A stretch of 64,000 nt of DNA from Tubulanus polymorphus (lineage: Eukaryota > Nemertea > Palaeonemertea > Tubulaniformes > Tubulanidae). Where the stretch lies: contig NC_134029.1 of NCBI RefSeq assembly GCF_964204645.1, positions 12,640,850-12,704,849 on the forward strand, read 5' to 3'. Positions within the stretch are counted from its first letter, which is position 1. Each line of letters begins with the position of its first letter. Shown here one piece after another: positions 11,610-22,250 of the stretch. The position numbers and the translations under genes are program-made. The notes beneath the pieces are model-generated. The model was not told where the DNA came from, made no database searches, and worked only from the letters and a program-made list of their open reading frames with translations.

Positions 11610-12255
11610 GGCTGTCTACTTTAGAGTGTCACCCTTGGAGTTAAAATCAGTGATGGTTCTACCAACATGTGCATTAGACTGGGATACCACAGCTGTTTGT
11701 TCCAGTTTGGTACCACCACTTGACCCTTCTTCGCGGAACTTTTCATGGGTGTCCCCAGGGTTTTTTTTTGGGGAATTCGTTTTTGGGAATGGAGGGAGTC
11801 TGGGGGTCCTTCCCCACAAAATGTTTGAAAATTTTGTGCAAGCAGGCACGTTTTGGTGCAATCAGAGGCGGAAAGGTAGACTGGTTCCTGTTTACTTTGC
11901 ATGTGCCGCCGTTCGTCAACATTTGAAAATACAAAAAAGGGGGTTCGTTTGAAGCACCGAACTCCCCCTAGGGACCCCCACTGCTTGGTTTTTGGGAAAT
12001 GCTTGGATAACACTGAAAGGATGGAAACAATAGAAATTTAAATTTCCCAATGACATGGAAAAAGCATTAATAGCTAGTGCATCAGGATAGATATAGGATA
12101 CGTACGCCTATAGGATACATATGGCTTCAATTGAAAATTTAGCCTAGACGGAAAAAGGTCAATCTGTATTTCACAATCCAAAACATTCTGGATCAATTTA
12201 AAGACAATCGGATTCAATTATCCATTCTTATTACCCGCTTCTCGGTCGGAAAATG
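11610..12255. other. Non-coding stretch between DIRS fragments
   Basis: It contains an inverted-repeat segment with 'ggaattcgtttttgggaatg' and several poly-G/C tracts, which give overlapping open frames on both strands without recognisable domains. I see no gene. Confidence 0.4.
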
Positions 12256-12540
12256 TTACCAATTTGGGGCTCCTCTCTGCCAAGGAAGTTCAATAAATGT
12301 TAATTTTATGCCATTCACAATACTCAAAACTTCTCTATGTCTTGTTATTTTATTCCATTCCTCCAGATCGGTTAATGCCATTTTGCTCAGAGGGGTTTTT
12401 GAGTCCCGGCCTCTCAGCAGTTTGTCAGTCATACGGGTGATGCAAACAGCCCTTTTCACAATGGCTCCTTGTAAATGTGCCATCCTCAAATCTCGCTTAA
12501 GGAGAGTCTTGTTTAACCCATTAGCACTCAAGCCGCCCAT
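12256..12540 (-). pseudogene. DIRS-like pol N-terminal fragment
   Basis: It encodes TDLEEWNKITRHREVLSIVN followed by GIKLTFIELPWQR. This matches the 'W..iT.d..IL..V.G..i.F...P' segment just before the RT core of DIRS elements. It has the same strand as the recombinase relic and lies upstream of it, so both probably come from one element whose RT/RNase H was deleted or displaced. Confidence is limited because the segment is short. Confidence 0.5.
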
Positions 12541-12885
12541 ATCCGCCCTGCCTATTACTCCTCAAGTGCCCACATCCGCCCGGCACTTTTTTCGTATGCT
12601 GAACCCAATATTTCGGATTTGAACCCAATAGCTTATGATGAACTAGAAACCTAAGTCCTTGAAATACCAGACAGAAATCAACATCCTCCCATTTCAATTT
12701 CTTGAGTATTTCGAATTTGAACAGGTCACATCTGAGCGCTCACTTCAAATCCAAGTAAGTTTGGATGAATTTCGGGGGCCAAAAGGACATGATTTTGGTG
12801 GCCCACCTCATCAAATCTTACATCATAGCCTTGACTATTTACTACAAAGCCTTGACTTTTTACTACAAAAAAACACTAACTTGCA
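12541..12885. other. Intron sequence, no recognised feature
   Basis: It holds 'gtttaacccattagcactca', which resembles a piggyBac-type end (TTAA-CCC), but no partner end was found. A direct repeat 'agccttgact-tttactacaa' lies at about 12829-12869. Confidence 0.35.
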
Positions 12886-13900
12886 AGATGGCCGTCCTAT
12901 GACCTTTTAAGTGCCCAAAAATGTCAATTTTGGCCGGGATTGTGGGTCCTGTAGCTTCGTACTGGTTTGCCATTTCTCATTGCAATTTGTGATGGGTATG
13001 CTTTAGAATTCTTTAGAAAGGGATGTTTTAGACAGGTATTTTTGATCAGCCAATTATGATGCAATTGGCGGCCATCTTGGTGTCATCAGTACTCATTTGT
13101 AGGTTGGAAAAAGTTTCTCCACATTACCTAAGCATATTGTGTTAATATAATCAATTGGAAAGTTGTAGCCCATAAAGTGTTCTATGATGTTAGTGAGTTT
13201 CGAGGTCATTGGTTTGTGTATATGGCCACCAGGGGGTGTTGAATAATACAATAACTTAGGGTATTTCTATATTATATTTGAACCTTTGTATATTTTGTTA
13301 CCACAATCAATTGCAAAGTTGTAGCTCATGACATCTTCCATGATTTTGGTGAGTTTTAAGGACATTAGTTATTCTATATGGTCACCAGGGGGCATTGATT
13401 AGTATTTCCTTATTAGATTGGTACCCAGGCATATTTTGTTACCATGATCAATTACAAAGTTGTAGCTCATGACATTGTCTATGATTGTGGTGAGTTTTTA
13501 AGGAAATCAGTGATTCTATATAGTCACCAGGGGGCTTGAATAGTAGAATAACTTAGTATTTCCTTGTTAGGTACGTACCTAGGCGTATTTTGTTACCATG
13601 ATCAATTGCAAAGTTGTAGTTCATGACATGTTTAGTATAGTATAGTAGTTTATTTGTCACCATCAATATGTACAAGATTAATAATAACAATAGTAAATTA
13701 CAAACAATGAGGTGACAGGAGCCTGAACAGAGCCATAAAGGCTGTATATCCAAAAGGATGTTCAGACACCTTGAACACAAAGAACAAATTAAAGAAAAGA
13801 ACAAATGAAGAGGGATGAGTTGATGAAAAATTAAGATAAATTTAAATCATGCAGACGTGTATGAATTAGGATAGTATTTTGTATAAGTATCTATTTTGTA

Positions 13901-16900
13901 TCAATATTGGTTAAAAATATCTCTTTTGAACCTACTAACGAGGGTGTTTATAGTTGGAGCGGACTTAATGAGTAAAGGTTGACTTTGCCAAATTGAAGGA
14001 ACTTTACAGAGGAATGACTTATTCAAAATGCTGGTTTTGTGCAGGGATGAGAATTCCCCGCGGATCCGCGGTTTCCCGCGGATTTCAGTATTGAAAAATA
14101 TCGATTTTCCAAATAGTCCAAAAATGATGTAAAAGTATGGGGGGGGGGGGTTGATGATCTCACTCAATTGGTCCGGCGCGATTGGTAATCAGGTGAACCG
14201 TAAAAGCGTTCAGTGCCTGTTTTACTTATCGTCACGTAAAAGTATCGCATTTCAATGCATATTCATTGCAACACAGTGATTTTGTATGTACATTTGTACT
14301 ACGATGAGTGTGTAGCCTATGTGTTTTATCGATCGGTTGCAGACACTCACGCACAGCAACAGTAGTAACGTATATAGGTCTACTTACTGTTGCTGCGTGT
14401 GTGTGGCGAACGCTTTCGGATATTATACACTACTTGGTGATGATTTTTAGTGAGCATTCATCGGCGCATTTTTACTGCAATAATTCAGGGCTCGACCCGT
14501 AATGCATGAGATGCTGAATGTCATCAAATGAGGATGTACCACATTGGAACTAGCCATTACCTTCCAAAATATAATAGTCGTTCATGGGTTCAAGATCGCT
14601 CTAAGTGCTCGGAAAACGTATTAAATTTCTAAAATTTTCTTGGGGGTGGGCCCCCAAACCCCCCCGAAATAGCTTCGCGCCTTAGGCGCTCGCTGGTTCG
14701 CGTATGTCACTCGAGAAAAATAACCCGCGGATTTTACAGGTCGGCGTTCTCATCCCTGTTTGTGGGCTTGGATTCTAGGGTGGTTTCGAGCTCTAGTATT
14801 ATATCTATGATTAAAGGAATTTCTATTGAATAAATTTACAATTGGTTGCGGAAGTTGGTTATAAACAAATCCATATGCAAGTTTGATAAGTTCTAAGTTT
14901 ATCATATCTTCAAACTTCAGAATCGTGAACTTTTTAAAAAGAGGTGAGGTAGAGGCGTTGTATTTAGCACAACCAATAACACGGATTGCTTTCTTTTGTA
15001 ATTTGGTTAAAACATTGACTTGCTTCTTTGAGATTAATGGGCCCCAGAGAGATAAACAGTATGCTAGATGAGAGTTTATGTAACTGAAGTAAAGCAATCG
15101 CTTTGACCAGCTTGGTAAAAGATTTTTCACACATTTCAATAGGTAAATATTCTTATTCAGCTTAGAACAAAGAGATTTCACGTTACTTTCAAATGTAAGT
15201 TTATCATCAATCCAGCAGTCCTAAAAATCTATGCGCATGAACAAACTCGATTTGGCTATTTTCAAATTTTAAAGTGGGATTGTCAATTCTTAGATGATGT
15301 GGTTTAATACAAAGTCCAGCAGATTTTGTTATATTGAGCGTGAGTTTATTTGCCCTGAACCAATTCATAGCAATTTTGAAGTCGTCACTTAGATGTTTAG
15401 TTATTTTTTCAGTCTTTCCCTACAATTAGAAGTGTGTCGTCGGCAAATAAAATAGCTTTGAGGTTGTCTAGATTATGACTAAGATCGTTTATATACAACA
15501 AAAATAGGAGTGGCCCCAAAACCGATCCCTGCGGAACTCCGTAATCAACAGTGTTGATTTCCGATTCAAAGCTATTATATTTGACATAAATTTTCCGTCC
15601 ATTTAAATAACTCTTGAACCAATCATATGCAATTCCCCGAATTCCATAATGATAAAGTTTGTTTAATAAAATATCTATGTCAAGTGAATCAAATGCTTTA
15701 GACAAGTCAAGGAATATTCCAATTGCTTTGTCATTATTATCCAACCCACTTATACAATTCCCTAATAATTCCATAATGGCATGAGTGGTGCAGTGATTGT
15801 GACGAAATCCATATTGACTATTCTAAATGTTATTAGATTTGATTAGGAAGCGGTAAAGCCTAGCGTGCATAATTTTTTCTAGAATCTTAGATAATACAGG
15901 TAAGAGAGAAATCGGTCTATAGTTAGTTTGCTCCTTTTTTGAACCTCCTTTATGTAGCGGAATAACTTAGGCTACTTTCATATTTTCAGGTACATGCCCT
16001 TCAACTAAAGACTTATTGAATACAATTGATAACGGTTGACTGATTTGATTTGCAATGAATTTCAGAAAGTAATTACTTAAGTCATCGTGACCAGAGCTAT
16101 TCTTATTAGGCAAATAATTGATGAATTTAATTATTTCCTCGGGTCCAGTTGGAAATATAAAAATAGAACTTGTATTAGAGCCATCTAAAAAAGATTCATA
16201 ATTTTCACTCGAATGACGTATCTTCTCAGCATAGGATTTACCAACAGAACTAAAAAACTGACAGAATGAGTTGGCAATTACAAACGGGTCCTTGACTGGT
16301 TGACCTTGAATATCAAAAGTATCACTTATAATAGAACTCTTGTCATTGTGTTTACCTATAGAACATCTTAAAATATTCCACAGTTTTCTACTATCACGTT
16401 TAAAGGTTTCCACTCTGTTAGAATAATAAGTTTTTTTGCAGCTCTTTTTAAATGATTGTACTTGTTTCTATATGATATATAATTTTTGTATTTTACACTA
16501 CTCTTATCTGTACCAATGATTGCTTTATATAATCTGTCGCATTTCTTTGAGCATTTTAAAAGGCCGGGAGTCATCCAAGGTTCAATGATTTTGACTGATT
16601 TGAGTTTCTTAGTTTGTTTTGGGGCAATTTCATCCAATATATCATGCAATTTGTTTATTATGAGATTGTAGCCGTTTTCAGAATTCATAGTTTCAAGATT
16701 ATTCCAATTAAACTTAGTCGTATTCTGTTAATGTTTCCTTCATTTAGGTCTCTGACATGAATTCTTTCTTGTGTTATTGTTTTATGAGTAACTTTTTTGA
16801 TTGAAAGTACGCATGGCAAATGGTCAGAGGAATGTGTTAATAAGATTGCAGATTTTGCAGAACAAATATCTTGACTAACATAGATATTATCGATAAGTGT

Positions 16901-17632
16901 TGCTGTGTTTTTAGTTATTCTAGTAGGTCTTATAATAGTTGGTAAAAGGCCATTGTTTACGTTGATTTCAAAAAACTTATTTGTATTATGATGACTATTT
17001 ATTTTCAAGTAATCCAGATTTTGATCCATCCCTATCACAACTGACTTATTTTCAGAGTCTAGTGTATTTGTTATGAGTTGATAATAATCACTTAAAAACT
17101 GTTTTTCACTTTTACCCGGCACGCGATAAATTTCTCCAATAATCAAATTTTTAGAATCACAACAATTAATCTCAATGAAACAGCTTTCAAAAAATCCTTC
17201 TTTGAATATACTAAGGTCATCCCTGGTATTGAATGAAATACTATCTTTTATATAAATACAAACACCACCACAAGCCATTGACTTGCGATGTTTCTCAACC
17301 ATAACATACCCAGGTATCTTACAAAGGGACTTATTATTATTGGTGATAAACGTTTCACATAGTAAAAGTACATCAATTTCGAATTGTTTCCTCTTACAAT
17401 TATCGATCAATAGCTTAACATCATTTAACTTGCTGAAGACACTATGAATATTGTGGTGAACTATATTAAATTTTGAATCACCTGTTCCAATAGATCCAAT
17501 TTCAGATACATCTAGATAAGGACAATCAGATCCGGTTAAACTAAAATCTTCGTCTATTAGATTATTCAAGTTAAACTGTTCCATAGTCTCAAGATCACTC
17601 ATCCGCTTATCAAAAATATTATTCAAACACAT
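13901..17632 (-). pseudogene. LINE ORF2: endonuclease-reverse transcriptase, disrupted
   Basis: The ATG at 17632 opens an apurinic-like endonuclease with NIVHHNIHSV, LLCETF, a GEIYRVPG strand, VIGMDQN, TLIDNIY and SSDHLP, so all catalytic positions are present. Frame changes follow at about 16727 and 16425. The RT reads FLDLSKAFDSLDIDILL, GVPQGSVLGPLLFLLYINDL and AILFADDTLL. Stops occur near 15965 and 15830, and frame changes near 15420 and 15215. The thumb and C-terminus follow at 14765-15215. The 717-bp MITE then splits the last ~45 codons: the host frame stops in '..IQAHK' at 14765 and resumes with HKTSILNKSF at 14035, the HK being the target duplication. It is inactive. Confidence 0.85.
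14042..14758. mobile_element. hAT-like MITE, copy 1, inside LINE ORF2
   Basis: The terminal inverted repeats are CAGGGATGAGAA and TTCTCATCCCTG, and both ends carry inner CCGCGG blocks. There is a perfect 6-bp duplication TTTGTG at 14036-14041 and 14759-14764. The interior has a poly-G run (about 14139-14150) and a conserved 'agcttcgcgccttaggcgct' block. It is non-coding. Copies lie at 36659-37392 (complete) and 51301-51838 (right end lost). The same 6-bp duplication length as the family at 3880 suggests related transposases. Confidence 0.88.
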
Positions 17633-17845
17633 TGATCAGCATTATAAGTCTCGCAGTAGTAATGTACTATTCTTATCCTGCATGAATTCAAAAACATGAT
17701 ATAATGAACATGTAAAATGAACGTGGTCATAGCTATTATGGAACCAGAATAAACAATAGAATTTCCGTTCTATATGACGAGTCATTGTTTTCGCAAAACA
17801 ATTATTGGTTGGCGCGCCCAGAGTTTTCGAAACTAAGCGAACTCG

Positions 17846-18799
17846 TTATTTTTTACCATTCAGGATTCTACCAAATTCCGCGTAACCGTTTACGTTAAAC
17901 TTTTTCCCATTAATGATCGCAGTAATCCGACCGTCAAACGACCATGACGCGCTCACGTTTTCATGGTTGTATAAGAACTTTAGAAATTCCGCTCTACATT
18001 TTGTGAGATCCTCGCAAATACGGGTTTTCGTACCTTTGAGGTTACGCCTTTGTTTGAGTACGCGTTCTTTGTCCAGATGTCTACCGAACTTAATGATGAG
18101 TGGTCGCGGTACTCGGGGATCGATAGACGGTTTACCAATCCTATGCGCGCGATCGATTAGATTGTCTGAAATTAAAATATCCAATTTTTCTTTGAAAAAA
18201 AATGAGGTGCATTTGGTAACTGAATCTTCATCGATACTCTCCGTTAAGCCAAAAATCCGAACTGAATTACGCCTTGTGTACATTTCTAGTTCTTCTGCGT
18301 AAGCTTCGAGATCTCTAGTTTGAGCCTGGCTGTTGGAACCTTTATTTTCCAGTTCGACAATTTGTTGCTTGATGAGATTTACAGAAGCACTCATTTTCTC
18401 GACGGCTGTCTCCATATGACTTTTGAGATCGTCCTGTGATTTCCCGAGATCAAACATAAGAGAATCCAATCTGTCCATCTTATCGTTTATAATGATCGTT
18501 AATTCCCTCCTAAACGACGAAAGCACCGAGTTGACCAACGATTCTAGAATACTGCGGACACCTTTGCTGTTGAGGACTTCTAAAATCTTTACATCCAAAA
18601 GTTCGTCCTGTAGAGATCGTTCGGAAGGCAGGGTCTCAAAAACATCATCGGCTGCAGTTTTTTCGTTTTCATTTTCATAGACTGGTTCTTGATGAGAACG
18701 GGTTCTGGTTGAGTGTCTTTTACGATCCGGTTCATTGGATGCGTTGGAACTTGCAGAGCCGGAGCTGTTTCGACTTTGTTTACGTTTTGTTCTGCCCAT
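17846..18799 (-). CDS. LINE ORF1 nucleic-acid-binding protein
   Basis: It has 317 residues from the first ATG (MGRTKRKQSRNSSG). A basic Ser-rich N-terminus is followed by a long coiled coil (about residues 75-170, including SHMETAVEKMSASVNLIKQQ) and then an RRM-like region: EMYTRRNSVRIFGL, LIDRAHRIG, RPLIIKF and TKTRICEDLT. This layout is that of ORF1 in L1, CR1 and L2-type LINEs, where trimers coat the element RNA as a chaperone. The frame is intact although ORF2 of the same copy is broken. It lies 213 bp upstream of ORF2. Confidence 0.8.
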   Translation of the reverse strand: MGRTKRKQSRNSSGSASSNASNEPDRKRHSTRTRSHQEPVYENENEKTAADDVFETLPSERSLQDELLDVKILEVLNSKGVRSILESLVNSVLSSFRRELTIIINDKMDRLDSLMFDLGKSQDDLKSHMETAVEKMSASVNLIKQQIVELENKGSNSQAQTRDLEAYAEELEMYTRRNSVRIFGLTESIDEDSVTKCTSFFFKEKLDILISDNLIDRAHRIGKPSIDPRVPRPLIIKFGRHLDKERVLKQRRNLKGTKTRICEDLTKCRAEFLKFLYNHENVSASWSFDGRITAIINGKKFNVNGYAEFGRILNGKK

Positions 18800-19397
18800 T
18801 GTCGGATCTGGCTTGACAACTATGAGCAAACACGAGTACGAGTCACCTCTTAGCGCAAGTTCACGTTATATCGCCATGTATGGCGTCGGATTCAAATGAA
18901 TTTTAATAATAAATCCATATGATCGATTCGTAAATAATGATCACCGATATTTTGTCGATGTGCTAATTACATCCTCATTAGCGTTTTGGAATCCTTAACG
19001 ATTCAGTGTGAAAATCCATCCGGTTCCAGTGAAAGAACTTGCTAAAAACTCATGTTTAACGGAACCAACAAAAAACGTGTCTGCCCCCGGCAAAGCCTCG
19101 GCAGTGAAATGTTTTATAATTGTGGTGAGTTTCAAGGTCATTGGGTTTTGCATATGGTCACCAGGGGGCATTGAGTAGAGTAACTTAGTATTTCCTTATT
19201 AAATTGGTAACGAGGCATATTTTGTTGTCACAATCAATTATAGAATCGTAGCTGCTGACACGTTCTATAATTGTGGTGGGTTTGGAGGTCATTGGTTTTT
19301 ATATATGGTCACCAGGGGGCGTTATATATTGAAATTGTTAGATTGTTGAGCATTTGAAACCACTGCCCAAATGGGCATGGTGTCCCTGGACCCCTAG

Positions 19398-20628
19398 TTT
19401 ATGTAGTGTGGTCTTTGGGAAAGCTAAAATGGGCTTGTCTTTTCATGTAAAGATATATTAACAGAAAATAAACATTATCCCCACATAGCCTATACCATCT
19501 TAACTATTTAAAACTTGTTACATTGTTACAATGTGAATCTGTCTATAAAACTTTGAATACTGGTTCATTCTTTTTCTACTGTGTCATGAAGGTATAAGGC
19601 CCGTGGGCCTCTTGTTATGCTACAGCTGAGCTCTGCCATAAAGCCTTTTCTTTGGCCCATCTGGTTTTTGTCAATGGCCTGGCTGATTGATAATCATTTG
19701 TATGCTTAAAGAGCTTATGCCATCAAAATCAAATATTGTGTAAAATTCATTTTAAAATGTGATGTATTCACAAATTTCAAATATGAAACTGGTTTGAATT
19801 ATAGTTCAGCCATTACTGAGAAATATGACTTTTAAATCGGCAATTTCAGCACGTGCTCACTGTTATTATTTATCTTAGCAGGTGCGTGTTTTTTGAAGTC
19901 ATCTCTGACAAACGCTCGCAGCTTCCAGTCATTTCACTAGATATTTCATGCAATATTTTATCATTTGGGAGTGATTTCAATTAATAAACTCTTACCGTTG
20001 TATAGTGTTGCTACTGTTGTATATGACATGATAATCGTATATAAGTGAGTAGCGCTGTAGGTCAGTGAATACGGTAAACAAATGATGTTTATTTTATCGA
20101 TTATACATAGGCTACGCATACTAGCGCGCTCACGTGCTTGTTAGCATTGGTTGACGTCTATGACGTCATGCCAATGCTAGTAAAATGGATGGAAAATAGT
20201 AGTACGAAAAAATAGCGCCGACTCTTCTCATTTTCATAGTAACTTCAAATTGTCACTCCGTTCACGTAAAACATTAGAAACAGCTGAAAATGATTAAAAA
20301 AAAATGTTTCAATTATTCCCCACAACATAGCGTCGCCAGATTTCTGATTTAATGGTCCAAAAAGTTATTCGATCGCATTTTTCTCATTCATTATCTGGTA
20401 GATGAGAGCAGGTTAAACAATCGCGTAGCAATATGTCCGCATTGACATTGGCAGTAAAGAATGGGGAACAGCCTCTTCTGAATAGAAAAACATAAAATTA
20501 TGTACCTCCGGTTTATAAATATCACAGTGTTTTGATATCACTGTTATTCCAACTATCAGTATTCATGGGATTATTTGGGATTAATTCTCAGCGTCAGAAT
20601 ACGTATTTCTAGAGCAGTGGAACGACAG
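19398..20628. other. Intron sequence left of the gypsy element; includes family V 3' end
   Basis: A terminal motif AAGGCCCGTGGGCCTCTTGTT-like (19596-19616: GGCCC-gt-GGGCC stem, then TCTTGTT) marks the 3' end of another palindromic repeat family. The same motif recurs at 31841-31860. The rest is AT-rich with no gene seen. Confidence 0.5.
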
Positions 20629-21499
20629 TGTAACGTCGTTAATATATTTGTGACTTTCTTAGTATCACTTGTGATAGGGGAAATCTAGCTAAGTAGAGCG
20701 ACAACCAAAGAAACACGTAAACACCTGAAATTCCGAGAGGAGAAGCAATGTTAGTTTATTGAACCATCAGATGAAACTCTATGCAATAATACATGTAGCT
20801 ATTTCATATAAATCACAATTAATCAATTTACTAAATATACAATCGTTTAGCTAAACTTACATATAAATATATATAAATATTTTCATATTAATAATATAAT
20901 AATACGTATTTATGGTTTGGATATCGCAAGCTCAAATATCAAAATAAACTTTATAAAGAGGCCTGAACATATAAAAATAATAAGGTTTAGATCTTACCTG
21001 AAATTCCGAGAGGAGAAGCAATGTTAGTTTATTGAACCATCAGATGAAACTGACCATTTTCGGACAGTTCTCAACCTTGATGGTTTTGGCTCCTCCCCTT
21101 GGATCAGGGCACATACTCAAAATCTCATTGGCTAAGGGTCTCGTTACCCTGGCGATCTGTGTTGTGTTAGTTTGTGAGCACCAAACATTTGGAGTAATTA
21201 TCAACGTATTGTCTTAAAGATTTGCTCGACTAGTTTTGTCGAGCTGTGAACAATATGTGTCCAGACAGTTCGTCTCTCTTTTAAAACAAAGGACAGATGT
21301 CATAAAGTTATATACGCTTTATACTAGATGTAACTTGAAAGAAATACACTTTCTAAAAAAATAATAATTCAAGGAAATTGTCATCATAATTAGAAAGCTG
21401 AACTAACGCTGATTAAAACTATGTCCAATATGATGTATGTAACATATATAATTGATGAATAACGTATAGAAATGAATTAGTAAAATAGAGCTTGTTATA
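20629..21499 (-). repeat. 3' LTR of gypsy element, with 273-bp expansion
   Basis: It is 871 bp against 598 bp for the other LTR. The excess is a 56-bp duplication (20723-20778 and 20996-21051, identical) plus a 217-bp AT-rich insert between the copies. On the minus strand a TATAAAG box lies at 21323-21317 and an AATAAA signal at 20760-20755. Confidence 0.93.
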
Positions 21500-22250
21500 T
21501 CCTCCCCTAGTATATCTTTGGCTTTCGTCCCCGAAAGCGCGAAGAAAAAATGAACATTATATGTGAAAAGTTTATAGCGAACACAACATTACGCGAACAC
21601 ACTGAACGCAAATATACCATAAATGAACCATAAGGATAAACATGCAAAATATACAAGTGAAAAGAAAGCAATTGATTTAAAAATGCCATAACATAATGCG
21701 TTAGGCGTATATAATATTTTTTTTTTTTTTTTTTTAAAGAAACTAACCCCATATTTAATATTTATACATGTATTAATGAACAAGATATCATAAACATTGT
21801 AGCTACTAGTGGCTATACTGTTGCCGCGGCTTCTTAGGAGCCTATTAACATACATACGTAGTAATTAGCATATTATTTTGGTCAGTATCGGAAACAAATA
21901 GCGCAATACTGAAATTACAAGTACTGTACTGACAGAAGAAGTTTTTCTGTTTGACATAATGAGATATTATTTTATATCATTCATTTGTTATACGTTTGAT
22001 TTCATTCAGTACCTTGTAGCTAAAGATAAATACACATATTATTATTTGATAACACAAAGTCATACATTTCGTTACCATAGTCACATTAATCGTTTAACAT
22101 TCTGGTACATGGACCATGCATCAATTGACATAAACATACAGAATAATTTTGAAATAACACGATGTCATAATAAAGTAATAATAATGAGATCTAACATACG
22201 TGTGGAGCAGTATATATACATCAACTAAGTATGTTACTTGTAAATTTCGA
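21500..22250 (-). other. Polypurine tract and non-coding region between env and 3' LTR
   Basis: Directly next to the LTR, the minus strand reads CTAGGGGAGGA (21510-21500), a good polypurine tract for plus-strand priming. An oligo-T run lies at about 21717-21736. I see no coding region. Confidence 0.7.

Larger units (their letters stand above)
13634..19104 (-). mobile_element. Non-LTR retrotransposon (CR1/L2-like LINE), full length but decayed
   Basis: It is flanked by a 10-bp near-duplication (TGACATGTTT at 13624-13633, TGAAATGTTT at 19105-19114), and the interrupted family I repeat gives the empty site. The minus strand reads: 5' UTR (18800-19104), ORF1 (17846-18799), ORF2 with endonuclease and RT (17632 down to 13901), then a 3' tail ending 'aataaactactatactatac'. 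The length is about 5.47 kb including the 717-bp MITE at 14042-14758. Clade placement rests on the coiled-coil ORF1 with an RRM-like block and the GVPQGSVLGPLLF RT motif; CR1, L2 or Daphne are all possible. Confidence 0.85.
12886..19397 (+). mobile_element. Helentron-like repeat family I, split by a LINE
   Basis: The left part, 12886-13633, starts inside the element ('gcaagatggccgtcctatga') and includes tandem units with 'ccaccagggggtgttgaata'. The right part, from about 19105, resumes at 'attgtggtgagtttcaaggt' and ends with the family 3' terminus: a GGTGTCC-ct-GGACCCC hairpin followed by CTAG at 19394-19397. The LINE at 13634-19104 sits between. The 5' palindromic head is missing. Confidence 0.8.

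Noticed and set aside
11398-12013. Overlapping long open frames on both strands
   Set aside because: They arise from a GC-biased repeat segment, start with non-ATG codons and show no domain; mutual antisense shadows.
17913-18302. Plus-strand open frame over the LINE ORF1
   Set aside because: Antisense shadow of ORF1, which has a clear coiled-coil and RRM-like product.
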